Of a stretch of 64,000 bases of DNA, positions 25,605 to 36,044 are shown in pieces. The DNA is from Streptomyces sp. NBC_01314 (GTDB lineage Bacteria > Actinomycetota > Actinomycetes > Streptomycetales > Streptomycetaceae). The DNA lies in the NCBI RefSeq assembly GCF_041435215.1, contig NZ_CP108394.1:5704001-5768000 (forward strand), given 5' to 3'. The notes below the pieces were generated by a model, which worked only from the letters and a program-made list of their open reading frames with translations, did no database searches and was not told the origin of the DNA. Position 1 is the first letter of the stretch. Every line of letters begins with the position of its first letter. The position numbers and the translations under genes are program-made.

Positions 25605-27059
25605 TCAGCGCTTGCGGCGGCGGCCCCTCCCCCCACGGGCCGGAGCGGGCACGGCCGCCGCCGGTTCCGGGGCCCCCGGGCGGTCGGCCGAGACGACCAG
25701 GGCGGCCAGCACGGTGGTCACCGGGACCGAGGCCACCAGGCCGATCGAGCCGACGAGCGTGCGCACGATCTCCTCGGCGACGAGCTCGCTGTTGGCGACC
25801 GTGCCGACGCTGCTCTGCGCGATCGAGAAGAGGAGTAGCAGGGGTAGCGCGGCACCGGCGTAGGCGAGGACGAGGGTGTTGACCACCGACGCGATGTGGT
25901 CCCTGCCGATCCGAATGCCCGCGCGGTACAGACCTCGCCAGCCCATCGCCGGATTGGCCTCGTGCAGTTCCCAGACCGCCGACGTCTGTGTGACCGTCAC
26001 GTCGTCGAGCACACCGAGCGAACCGATGATGACGCCCGCGAGCAGCAGACCGCTCATATCGATCGTCGGGTACAGCCCGTGGATCAGACCGGTGTTGTCG
26101 TCCGTGTTGCCGGTCAGATAGGCCCAGCCGATGAATCCCGAGCCCAACAGGCCGATCAGCAGCAGTGAGATCAGGGTGCCGATCACCGCCACGGATGTTC
26201 GGGCCGAGAGCCCGTGACACATGTAGAGGGCGATCAGCATGATGGCGCTCGCTCCGATCACCGCGACCACCAGCGGATTCGAGCCCTGCAGGATGGCTGG
26301 CAGGATGAAGAGGGTCAGCACCATGAAGCTGATGGCCAGCGCCACCAGGGCCATGACACCGCGCATCCGGCCCACCACCACGACGGCGAGCGCGAAGATC
26401 CCGGCGAGCAGCGCCATCGGGAACTTCCGGTTCACATCGGTGACCGAGTACTGCAGGTCCTTGGGCGCGGCGGGTTCGTACGCGACCACGACCTCCTGGC
26501 CCTGCTCCAACTGCCGTGACTGGTCCGGCTGCACGATCTCAGTGAACGTACGGCCCTTGTCGTCGCCGGTCTCCACCCGGATCGTGGCCTTTTTGCAGGT
26601 GCCGTTGGCCTGCTGTTGGGCGGACGAGCCCTCGGCGGTGGACGTGTCGCCGGTCGGGGTGCCGCCCGAGGCGTTCACCGACGAGCAGTCGACCTCGTCG
26701 ACCTTGGTGACGGTGGCCTGCTGTGTCTGCCGGTCGAAGCCCACGCCGGTGCGCTCGTGCGCCGGGGCGCCGCCGGGCCAGAGCACGACGAGGCCCACGA
26801 CGACCGCGGTCGCGAAGGGGATCAGCACCGCTGCGATGACCTTGCGCAGGTGCTGCGAAACGGGCGCGGCGGGGCCGTGGCTGTGGCTGTGGGAATGCCC
26901 GTGGCCGCCACCGGAGGACGGGCCTTCGCCGCCTCCGGAGCCGTGGCCGCCGGAACCGTAGCCGGGGCCACCGTCGGACCCATGCCCGTGGCCGTTTCCG
27001 GGACCATGGCCATGGGGCGGCTCGGGGGGTGGAGGCGGGGGCTGCTGCGTCGTGGTCAC
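25605..27059 (-). CDS. YibE/F-family membrane protein with a His/Gly-rich N-terminus
   Basis: 484 residues. The N-terminal tail of about 70 residues is Pro-, Gly- and His-rich (PPPPPPEPPHGHGPGNGHGHG, HGHSHSHSHG) and could bind metal. One helix (VIAAVLIPFATAVVVGLVVLW) leads to an extracytoplasmic domain with three Cys, then seven hydrophobic segments typical of YibE/F (ALLAGIFALAVVVVGRMRG, GLLLAGVIIGSLGVLDDVTV). The family is of unknown function, possibly export. Start GTG 27059 is tentative because no clear RBS is visible. Confidence 0.82.
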   Translation of the reverse strand: MTTTQQPPPPPPEPPHGHGPGNGHGHGSDGGPGYGSGGHGSGGGEGPSSGGGHGHSHSHSHGPAAPVSQHLRKVIAAVLIPFATAVVVGLVVLWPGGAPAHERTGVGFDRQTQQATVTKVDEVDCSSVNASGGTPTGDTSTAEGSSAQQQANGTCKKATIRVETGDDKGRTFTEIVQPDQSRQLEQGQEVVVAYEPAAPKDLQYSVTDVNRKFPMALLAGIFALAVVVVGRMRGVMALVALAISFMVLTLFILPAILQGSNPLVVAVIGASAIMLIALYMCHGLSARTSVAVIGTLISLLLIGLLGSGFIGWAYLTGNTDDNTGLIHGLYPTIDMSGLLLAGVIIGSLGVLDDVTVTQTSAVWELHEANPAMGWRGLYRAGIRIGRDHIASVVNTLVLAYAGAALPLLLLFSIAQSSVGTVANSELVAEEIVRTLVGSIGLVASVPVTTVLAALVVSADRPGAPEPAAAVPAPARGGRGRRRKR

Positions 27060-27135
27060 CGACCGATCATCGCAAGAACGAGCGATGCCCACTGTTCACC
27101 GCGCCACATCTGCCGCTAGCGTGGAGGCACCTTTG

Positions 27136-29124
<1,989 letters not shown>

Positions 29125-29130
29125 GAATCG

Positions 29131-29166
29131 GGGTGCGATGCCTTGGTGCTTCGGGGCATCGCACCC
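29131..29166 (+). terminator. Terminator after thiC
   Basis: 12-bp perfect stem gggtgcgatgcc / ggcatcgcaccc (29131-29142 with 29155-29166), 7 bp past the stop. Confidence 0.87.
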
Positions 29167-29220
29167 TTGAAGACCTCAGCAGGTCTGCCCTCCCGCTCTC
29201 TCGGCGGGCAGACTGCCCCC

Positions 29221-30633
29221 ATGACAGCGAGAGCACTGAGCAAGGGCGCCAACCTTCCCGTCGAATTTCCCACGGTGCGCGTTGAACTGACGTGGTCCGG
29301 AGGAGTCGGCACACCCGATGTCGACGCCTCGGCGTTGCTGCTCACCGGTGTCGGACGTGTTCGCGACGACGGTGACTTCGTCTTCTACAACCAGCCGCAG
29401 CATGCTTCGAATGCTGTGGTCCACCTGGGAAAGCGGAGTGCCGGTGGTGTTCTGACCGACACGGTCGAGGTGGATCTGCACTCGCTCGAGCCCACTGTCG
29501 AGCGGGTCGTGCTGTGTGCGTCGGCCGATGGCGGAACGTTCGGGCAGGTGCCTGGGCTGACCCTGAGGCTGCTGGACGCCGCGACACAGACCGAGATCGC
29601 GCGGTTTCACATGGAGGCTGGGACGGAGACCGCGTTCATCGGCGGCGAGCTGTATCTACGGGCGGGGCAGTGGAAGTTCCGCGCAGTCGGTCAGGGTTAT
29701 GCCTCCGGGCTCGCTGGACTGGCCTCCGATTTCGGCATCACCGTTGACGATGCGCCCTCGGACCCGTCAGCGTTCCCCTCGACCTGTGTCCCCGCACCGC
29801 CTGTCCCAGCCGCACTGCCTGTCCCAGCCGCACCGCCCGCCCCAGCCGCGGCACCGGTCGGCCCGCGGCTCAGCAAGGACGAGGAACAGCTGCCCGTCGA
29901 CATGCGCAAGCGTCTGTCGCTGCGCAAGGAGCAGGTGGCGGTCAGCCTCAGAAAGCATGGAGCGGCCGGCATCACCGCGCGGGTCGTTCTGGTTCTGGAC
30001 GCCTCCGGATCCATGTCCCTCCTCTACTCCAAGGGCGTCGTCGCCGATGTCGTGGAGCGCATGGCGGCGGTCGCCGCGCAGCTGGACGATGACGGTCATA
30101 TGCAAGCCTGGACGTTCGCTTCGAATGCGGCACGATTGCCCGACCTGCGACTCGGGGACCTTCCCGAATGGCTGCGACTGCACGTCCGGGTGGGACAGAT
30201 CAGCCTCTTCCGCCGCAGCAAGAAGCCAGGCAAAGGACTGCAAGCCGGCCAGGTCGATATGCGGATGGTTGGCATCCAGAACGAAGAACAGAAGGCGATC
30301 GCCCAAGTCCGCACATACGTCCGGGAAAATCCCGCCGCTGACCCCACTTTCGTGCTGTTCTTTTCCGACGGCGGTATCCATCGCAACGACCTGATCGAGC
30401 AAGAGCTGCGGGATGCTGTCGAGGAGCCGATCTTCTGGCAGTTCGTGGGACTGGGGCGATCCGACTACGGAGTGCTGGAACGCTTCGACACCCTGCCTGG
30501 CCGTCGCGTCGACAATGTCGGATTTTTCGCTGTGGACGACATCGGCGCAATCCCCGACCAGGAGCTGTACGACCGGCTCCTGTCCGAATTCCCGAGCTGG
30601 GTGGCTGCCGCCGGCCAGGCGGGCATCCTTTGA
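29221..30633 (+). CDS. TerD-domain protein fused to a vWA domain (TerF-like)
   Basis: 470 residues. An N-terminal TerD-like beta-sandwich (about 1-185: [39 protein letters not shown]) is joined by a Pro/Ala linker to a von Willebrand A domain (from about 225: [17 protein letters not shown] with the MIDAS DxSxS, and [14 protein letters not shown]). This is the TerF/TerY arrangement of tellurite- and stress-linked ter genes, thought to assemble metal-dependent complexes. ATG 29221 was chosen to match the TerD start. No other ter genes adjoin it, so its partners are elsewhere. Confidence 0.87.
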   Translation: MTARALSKGANLPVEFPTVRVELTWSGGVGTPDVDASALLLTGVGRVRDDGDFVFYNQPQHASNAVVHLGKRSAGGVLTDTVEVDLHSLEPTVERVVLCASADGGTFGQVPGLTLRLLDAATQTEIARFHMEAGTETAFIGGELYLRAGQWKFRAVGQGYASGLAGLASDFGITVDDAPSDPSAFPSTCVPAPPVPAALPVPAAPPAPAAAPVGPRLSKDEEQLPVDMRKRLSLRKEQVAVSLRKHGAAGITARVVLVLDASGSMSLLYSKGVVADVVERMAAVAAQLDDDGHMQAWTFASNAARLPDLRLGDLPEWLRLHVRVGQISLFRRSKKPGKGLQAGQVDMRMVGIQNEEQKAIAQVRTYVRENPAADPTFVLFFSDGGIHRNDLIEQELRDAVEEPIFWQFVGLGRSDYGVLERFDTLPGRRVDNVGFFAVDDIGAIPDQELYDRLLSEFPSWVAAAGQAGIL

Positions 30634-30878
30634 TCAGATGCTTCCGGGCCATCTCGGGCAGGTGGTCTGCCGATGGCGGACCGAGACGCGTTGGTGGCGA
30701 GGGTGGTGGACGTGGTGCGGTCGCGGCTGCCGCTGTCCGCGCGACGAGCGGCGCTCTTCCGGCCAGTTGCCGGGAGAGCCCGCTGCCGCGGGTGGGCGGT
30801 GCCGTGGGGCCGGTCCCGGGGCGTCCCGGGTGGCCGTCTCAGCCCTGTGGGTTCCGGGCGGCGGCCGGAACCCTGGCG
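30634..30878. other. Gap with no recognised gene (TerD-vWA to membrane protein)
   Basis: 245 bp. A short open frame at 30673 (MADRDALVARVVDVVRSRLPLSARR) has no RBS and no recognised family and overlaps the convergent gene, so I leave it unannotated. Confidence 0.4.
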
Positions 30879-31751
30879 TCACTCGGGCTGGTGTTCCGGC
30901 CCGCCGAAGTCCGGGCTGGAGAAGTCCGGACTGCTGTAGCTGGGGCGGGAGCGTGAGCTGCCGCTGTCCGGGTTGCTGCTGAAGCTCGGGCGGTTGTAGC
31001 CGAGGTGCGGCATGCGGCTGGGCGGGGCCGGCCGGTCCGGCTCGCTCAGCAACGCCGGGCCCGGGTTGGCGAGGGCCTCGCGGAGGAACGGCAGGATGCC
31101 GCGCTCCAGGAGGGTTTCGCGCCAGGCTTCCCTGGCCCGGGTCACCTCCTCGTTCAGCTCGTTGCGGACCCCGTCGTCCAGGAGGGCGGTGGCGTTGTTG
31201 CGCAGGGCGGTCAGGAGGAGGCCGACCGCGGCCACCAGGATCGCCGCCGCGGTGACCGCGCCGAAGACCCAACCAGTGGTGAGAAGGGTCTCGGCGATCG
31301 CCCGCTCGGGGTCGAGCACCTTCATGACGTAGCCCACGAGCAGGAAGAGCACGGCGGCGGTTCCGGCGAGGACGGGGGCGAGCACCGCGGCGATGGCACC
31401 GGCACCCGCGCCGGCCGCCTCGGTGAACTCGCCCACGGAGGCCGCGAGTCCGACGGCGGTGCCGTCCGGTTCGCTGGAGCCGGACGCCGTCCCCTCGTGG
31501 GCGGGTGCGGTGGCCGGCGACGGGCTGCGGAATTCGTCGCGGACCTTTACGTAGTACTGGTATTCGGTCGCTGCGGCGGCCGTGATGATCGCTGTGGCGT
31601 TGAGGGCCATGGTGCGCAGCTGTTCGGGGTTGAGCCGCTGGAGGCCGGCGGCGAATTCCGGGCGGTGTGGTGCGGAGCGCAGCACCTCGCCGAGGATCCG
31701 CTCGTACTCCTGGCGGTCCTCACTGAGCAGGTGCTGCGGAACGCTGTTCAT
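30879..31751 (-). CDS. Membrane protein of unknown function
   Basis: 290 residues. An N-terminal region of about 100 mostly soluble residues precedes two strong hydrophobic segments (GAIAAVLAPVLAGTAAVLFLLVGYV and TTGWVFGAVTAAAILVAAVGLLL, split), then an amphipathic helix with charged heptads (NEEVTRAREAWRETLLERG) and a Ser/Pro/Asp-rich tail. I do not recognise a family. ATG 31751 has ggggg 6 bp upstream, which beats the ATG 6 bp earlier. It may be linked to the TerD-vWA gene because they converge, but nothing proves it. Confidence 0.72.
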   Translation of the reverse strand: MNSVPQHLLSEDRQEYERILGEVLRSAPHRPEFAAGLQRLNPEQLRTMALNATAIITAAAATEYQYYVKVRDEFRSPSPATAPAHEGTASGSSEPDGTAVGLAASVGEFTEAAGAGAGAIAAVLAPVLAGTAAVLFLLVGYVMKVLDPERAIAETLLTTGWVFGAVTAAAILVAAVGLLLTALRNNATALLDDGVRNELNEEVTRAREAWRETLLERGILPFLREALANPGPALLSEPDRPAPPSRMPHLGYNRPSFSSNPDSGSSRSRPSYSSPDFSSPDFGGPEHQPE

Positions 31752-31940
31752 GTGCATCCCCCGATGCTCCGTAGGGCTTGTGACTCGGCATGCTGACGAG
31801 CCGTCGGGCAGAAACGGAGGGGAGCCTGCTACGGATAAAGCCGATGGTAGAGCGGTGACGGCAGGCCGTGACAGGGGGTTTGAATAAATTGGCCCCTGGC
31901 CAGCGAAGTCTTCCGACGGTGACGCCTGCCCGTTGAGGGC

Positions 31941-33020
31941 TCAGTTACGCAGGGGAAGTTCCTGGACCAGCAGCTTTCCGGCCATGGTCACGCCGCCGTC
32001 CATGGCGACGGCCAAACCTTCCGCATAGGTGTACGGGCCGTTGACCGAGGGGCCCGTGCCGTCCTCGCCTTCCTCCGAGCCGACCTCGCCCAGGAGGTAC
32101 GGAATGGGGCTGTGGCCATGGACGATGCGGGTGCCGCCATAGGTCTCCAGCAGCGAGCGCACGGCATCGGCGCCGCCCTCGTCGCGGAAGGAGAAGCGCC
32201 GGGTGAACTTGCGGAAGAGGTCCCAGACCTCGTCCGCGTCGTTGCGTGTGATCGTTTCGCGGACGGTGTCGTTGACCGCCTCGATGGAGTCGCCGTAGTC
32301 GCGGTAGGCGGTGGTGTCGGAGTGCACCAGGAGGTGGCCGTCGACCTCCTCCATGGCATCCAGGCGGGCCATCCACTGGAGGTGGTGGTCCTGGAGGCGG
32401 TCCATGTCGGTCTTCTGGCCGCCGTTGAGGAGCCAGGCGGCCTGGAAGGTGGCGGTGCCCGCGCCGGAGTTGACGGGGGTGTCGCCGAACCGCTTGGCGC
32501 CGAGCAGCAGCAGCTCGTGGTTGCCCATGAGGGCCTTGCAGTAGCCGCCGGCGGCGGCCGCCTCGGCGGACAGCCGCATCACGAGGTCGATGACACCGAT
32601 GCCGTCCGGACCCCGGTCGGTGAAGTCACCGAGGAACCAGAGCCGGGCGGTGCCCGCCGACCAGTTGCCCGCGTCGTCGACGAGGCCCTTCTCACGGAGT
32701 GCGGTGAGGAGCTCGTCGAGGTAACCGTGGACGTCCCCGACGACGAAGAGCGGCCCCGGTCGGGCGGAGGACTGCTCGGCCGCCGCGGCCTCCGGGTCGA
32801 TCACGACCTGAAGTGTGTCGCCCCGGTTGATCACCGGCAGGTCCCGCTGGGTCGGGGTGTACCCCTCCGGGTAGCCCTCGGGTTCCTCGGCGGGCCTGGA
32901 GGCCTCACCGGGGTCCGTGGTGTGTCCGTACGGACCGGCCTCGTGGACGTACGCGGGCACGCGGAAATCGCGCACCGTCGGCGTCCGCACCTCGGGTCCC
33001 TGACCGGCCCCCTGAGTCAT
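31941..33020 (-). CDS. Metallophosphoesterase (PP2A/calcineurin-like phosphatase)
   Basis: 359 residues. An N-terminal extension of about 85 residues precedes the catalytic motifs GDVHGY (about 92), FLGDFTDRGPDGIGV, and MGNHELLLLG, which are the GDxHG, GDxxDRG and GNHE signatures of the family. The two metal-binding regions are complete, and HGHSPIPYLLG supplies the GHxH motif near the C-terminus. It is probably a phosphatase of protein or diadenosine type. ATG 33020 has ggagggg 5 bp upstream. Confidence 0.9.
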   Translation of the reverse strand: MTQGAGQGPEVRTPTVRDFRVPAYVHEAGPYGHTTDPGEASRPAEEPEGYPEGYTPTQRDLPVINRGDTLQVVIDPEAAAAEQSSARPGPLFVVGDVHGYLDELLTALREKGLVDDAGNWSAGTARLWFLGDFTDRGPDGIGVIDLVMRLSAEAAAAGGYCKALMGNHELLLLGAKRFGDTPVNSGAGTATFQAAWLLNGGQKTDMDRLQDHHLQWMARLDAMEEVDGHLLVHSDTTAYRDYGDSIEAVNDTVRETITRNDADEVWDLFRKFTRRFSFRDEGGADAVRSLLETYGGTRIVHGHSPIPYLLGEVGSEEGEDGTGPSVNGPYTYAEGLAVAMDGGVTMAGKLLVQELPLRN

Positions 33021-33180
33021 CGACCCCTCCACCACCATCGCCCGCGTCTGCACCGCATCGGACTGCCTGGTCGCAGCGGCCCGCGGTGTGTGCGCCCATC
33101 ATAGGAATGCGGATCGCGCCATGTGATGACCCAGGGGTGGTGAAATGGCGCAGGGCCCCAGTTCACCGCGGTTTTCTCCC

Positions 33181-33210
33181 GAATTGGGCGGGGCTCTCCC
33201 CACCCAATTC
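33181..33210. terminator. Terminator after the LacI gene
   Basis: Stem gaattggg / cccaattc (33181-33188 with 33203-33210), extended inward past one C-A mismatch by gggg/cccc, 24 bp past the minus-strand LacI stop. Confidence 0.78.
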
Positions 33211-33234
33211 CCGTTCGGATCCTCAGTTCGGACG

Positions 33235-34347
33235 TCAACCCTCTTCAGGTGATCGTGGCGGACTGACCGTCGTACGCGGTGAACGCCGCTCGGACGAGGT
33301 CCGCACGATCAGCTCCGTCGGTATCACCTGCTCGACCGGTTGGTCCGATTCGACCCCCTCGATGGCGTCGATGAGGAGCTGGACCACGGCCGTGCCGATC
33401 CGGCGCGGCTTGAGCGAGAGCGTGGTGATCGGCGGCTCGGTGGTCGCGTACACGGTGGACTCGCTGCAGCAGACGAGCAGCAGGTCCTCGGGGACGCGCA
33501 GACCGTACCGCCGGGCGGCGGCCAGCAGATCGGTGCCGTTCGGGTCGAAGAGGCCGTAGACCGCGTCCGGGCGGTCCGGCCGGGCCAGCAGCCGGTCGGC
33601 GGCGAGGGCGCCTGCGCACGGATCGTGCGCGGGATAGGCCTCGTACACCGGATCCTGGCCCACGCGCTCGCACCAACGCAGGTATGCGGTGGTGGAGAGA
33701 CGCGTGTACGTGTCCGTCGTCGTGCCCGTGAGGAGTCCGATCCGGCGGGCGCCCGCGCCGGCCAGGTGGTCGAGGATGCCGAGGACGGCGGCCTCGTGGT
33801 CGTTGTCGACCCATGCGGTGACCGGCAGCGAGCCGGCCGGGCGGCCGTCGGAGACCACCGGTAAGCCCTGGCGGACCAGTTCGCTGACGACCGGGTCGTG
33901 GTCGGAGGGGTCGATGACCACGGTGCCGTCCAGGGCGACGTTCGACCACACGTCGTGCCGCGAGGTCGCGGGGAGGATGACCAGGGCGTAGCCCCGGGCC
34001 AGCGCGGCCGAGGTGGCGGCCCGCGCCATTTCCGCGAAGTACGCGAACTCGGTGAAGGTGAAAGGTTCATCCCCGTAGGTGGTCACGGTCAGGCCGATGA
34101 GGCCGGACTTGCCGGTTCTGAGGGTTCGGGCCGCCGCCGAGGGGCGGTAGCCAAGTCGGTCGGCGACCTCGCGTACATGGCGTCGGGTGGCGTCCGGGAG
34201 CCGACCCTTGCCGTTGAGGGCGTCGGAAACGGTCGTGATGGAGACTCCGGCGGCGGCGGCTACGTCCCGGATGCCCGCCCGGCCCGACCGGCTGCCTCTG
34301 CGGGGAGTTTCCGCGCGGCTCACCTGGTGCTTCCCTGCTGCTGTCAT
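33235..34347 (-). CDS. LacI-family transcriptional regulator
   Basis: 370 residues. The LacI helix-turn-helix and hinge are seen at about residues 25-75: IRDVAAAAGVSITTVSDALNGKGRLPDATRRHV (split), then YRPSAAARTLRTGKSG. The periplasmic-binding-protein-like domain follows, ending in TELIVRTSSERR. It senses a small molecule, usually a sugar, that I cannot identify; no transporter or glycosidase gene is adjacent. ATG 34347 is used; the frame is open upstream. Confidence 0.92.
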   Translation of the reverse strand: MTAAGKHQVSRAETPRRGSRSGRAGIRDVAAAAGVSITTVSDALNGKGRLPDATRRHVREVADRLGYRPSAAARTLRTGKSGLIGLTVTTYGDEPFTFTEFAYFAEMARAATSAALARGYALVILPATSRHDVWSNVALDGTVVIDPSDHDPVVSELVRQGLPVVSDGRPAGSLPVTAWVDNDHEAAVLGILDHLAGAGARRIGLLTGTTTDTYTRLSTTAYLRWCERVGQDPVYEAYPAHDPCAGALAADRLLARPDRPDAVYGLFDPNGTDLLAAARRYGLRVPEDLLLVCCSESTVYATTEPPITTLSLKPRRIGTAVVQLLIDAIEGVESDQPVEQVIPTELIVRTSSERRSPRTTVSPPRSPEEG

Positions 34348-34758
34348 GGCGAGCCGATAGTAGGGCTCATGCGGTGGGGTAGTGCGGACGCATATGCACT
34401 CGTTGACAGGCACGTTTTTGCATGGTCAGCAAGGGCCAATTTCCTTGCAATGCAAGGGAGTTGAACGATTTAATGCTAGTACGTGACTTGTCGACGCGCA
34501 TGGGCCTGCCAAGTAGCTGATGTTTCGAAGAGGTCTCAACTCACCTGCACGGGTGATGCGCGCCACGGCGTGAGCCACCGGCGCGTGAGCCCGCAAGCGG
34601 CGCGCCCCCTGGTTCGTACCCCTTCGTGCGCTGATGCCCGTGAGGTGGGTGGGACGGCAGAGGTGTGGTCACGGGTGGACGCGGTTGTCCACAGGCCATT
34701 CGCAGGGGCGCCGAATCCTCATAAGGTGAGAAGCATTACGTCGACGAGGAGGACTGCG
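34348..34758. promoter_or_regulatory. LacI-hisC intergenic region with a perfect DnaA box
   Basis: A 411-bp region. It holds the candidate LacI operator and, at 34685-34693, ttgtccaca, an exact copy of the Streptomyces DnaA box, 66 bp before the hisC start. No gene is recognised in it. Confidence 0.6.
34443..34457. promoter_or_regulatory. Candidate LacI operator
   Basis: Perfect palindrome ccttgcaatgcaagg (arms ccttgca/tgcaagg around a central A), about 96 bp upstream of the LacI start. LacI-family operators in actinobacteria often have ttgca half-sites, so autoregulation is plausible. Confidence 0.5.
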
Positions 34759-35838
34759 GTGAGCGAGACGAGCCCCAAGCTGCGAGCCGAGCTGGAGGGT
34801 ATTCCCACCTACAAGCCCGGCAAGCCGGCCGCGGCGGGCGGCCCGGTGGCGTACAAGCTGTCCTCCAACGAGAACCCCTATCCGCCGCTGCCCGGTGTGC
34901 TGGAGAGCGTGACGGCGTCGGCCGCGTCCTTCAACCGGTATCCGGACATGGCGTGCACGGGGCTGATGAGCGAGCTCGCGGACCGCTTCGGGGTGCCGGT
35001 CACGGACCTGGCCACGGGCACCGGCTCGGTCGGCGTCGCCCAGCAGCTGCTGCAGGCCACCTCGGGCCCCGGCGACGAGGTGATCTACGCCTGGCGGTCG
35101 TTCGAGGCGTACCCGATCATCACGCAGGTCAGCGGGGCCACGTCCGTGAAGGTGCCGTTGACGCCGGGCGATGTGCACGACCTGGACGCGATGGCGGACG
35201 CGATCACCGAAAGGACCCGGCTGATTTTCGTCTGCAACCCGAACAACCCGACGGGGACGGTGGTCCGCCGGGCCGCGCTGGAACGGTTCCTCGACCGGGT
35301 GCCCGGTGATGTGCTGGTGGTGCTGGACGAGGCGTACCGGGAATTCGTGCGGGATGTCGAGGTGCCGGACGGCGTCGAGTTCTACCGCGAGCGGCCGAAC
35401 GTCTGTGTGCTGCGCACTTTCTCCAAGGCGTACGGCCTCGCGGGACTCAGGGTGGGCTTCGCGATCGCTCATGAACCGGTGGCGGCCGCCCTGCGCAAGA
35501 CCGCCGTGCCGTTCGGTGTGAGCCAGCTCGCACAGGACGCCGCGGTCGCCTCGTTGCGCGCGGAGGACGAGCTCCTCGGCCGGGTCGGCTCGCTGGTCTG
35601 TGAGCGGAACCGGGTCGTCGAGACCCTACGCGGTCAGGGCTGGACGGTACCGGAGACCCAGGCGAACTTCGTGTGGTTGCGGCTGGGGGAGCGCACGGTC
35701 GAGTTCGCCGGTGCCTGTGAACAGGCCGGTGTCGTCGTGCGGCCGTTCCCCGGCGAGGGCGTGCGCGTGACGATCGGCGAGACCGAGGCGAACGACATCT
35801 TCCTCAAGGTGACGGAGACGTTCCGCAAGGAGCTCTAG
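34759..35838 (+). CDS. hisC: Histidinol-phosphate (aromatic) aminotransferase
   Basis: 359 residues of the fold-type I aminotransferase family. Motifs are [13 protein letters not shown] (substrate site), [20 protein letters not shown], and [14 protein letters not shown] with Schiff-base Lys223. HisC and Pat enzymes make histidinol phosphate or aromatic amino acids; the solitary location outside the his operon makes a Pat-like or broad-specificity role equally likely. GTG 34759 is preceded by gaggagga. A U-tract terminator follows. Confidence 0.88.
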   Translation: MSETSPKLRAELEGIPTYKPGKPAAAGGPVAYKLSSNENPYPPLPGVLESVTASAASFNRYPDMACTGLMSELADRFGVPVTDLATGTGSVGVAQQLLQATSGPGDEVIYAWRSFEAYPIITQVSGATSVKVPLTPGDVHDLDAMADAITERTRLIFVCNPNNPTGTVVRRAALERFLDRVPGDVLVVLDEAYREFVRDVEVPDGVEFYRERPNVCVLRTFSKAYGLAGLRVGFAIAHEPVAAALRKTAVPFGVSQLAQDAAVASLRAEDELLGRVGSLVCERNRVVETLRGQGWTVPETQANFVWLRLGERTVEFAGACEQAGVVVRPFPGEGVRVTIGETEANDIFLKVTETFRKEL

Positions 35839-35860
35839 AGAGCTTCGAAGGGCTGCTGAC

Positions 35861-35900
35861 CAAGGGGTTCGGAGATTTTCTCCGGACCCCTTGCTTTTTT
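35861..35900 (+). terminator. Rho-independent terminator after hisC
   Basis: 14-bp stem (35862-35875 with 35879-35892, one G-U pair), 3-nt loop, then gctttttt. This is a rare classical U-tract terminator for this window. Confidence 0.93.
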
Positions 35901-35950
35901 GGACCCCCCGCTCCTGTCTCGAACGGGCATGCGTCATACTTGCTTGTGAA

Positions 35951-35966
35951 TGTGAACGCGTTCACA
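35951..35966. promoter_or_regulatory. Rex operator upstream of cydA
   Basis: Perfect palindrome tgtgaacgcgttcaca, identical to the Rex operator core described for the S. coelicolor cydABCD promoter. Rex releases DNA when NADH rises, so the bd oxidase operon is induced under oxygen limitation. A further ttgtgaa half-site lies directly before it. Confidence 0.9.
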
Positions 35967-36044
35967 AGCGCGTCCCGGTTGTCCTGAGATGTGCGCGACA
36001 GGCGGGACAGGCTGCCGCAGTGCCACGGCATGTAAGGAGAAGAC

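Noticed and set aside
30673..30939. Small ORF MADRDALVARVVDVVRSR on the plus strand
   Set aside because: No RBS, no family, and it overlaps the convergent membrane-protein gene; probably a GC-rich shadow.
34483..34758. 92-codon N-terminal extension of hisC
   Set aside because: The open frame has no RBS and contains the DnaA box; GTG 34759 with gaggagga matches the family start.
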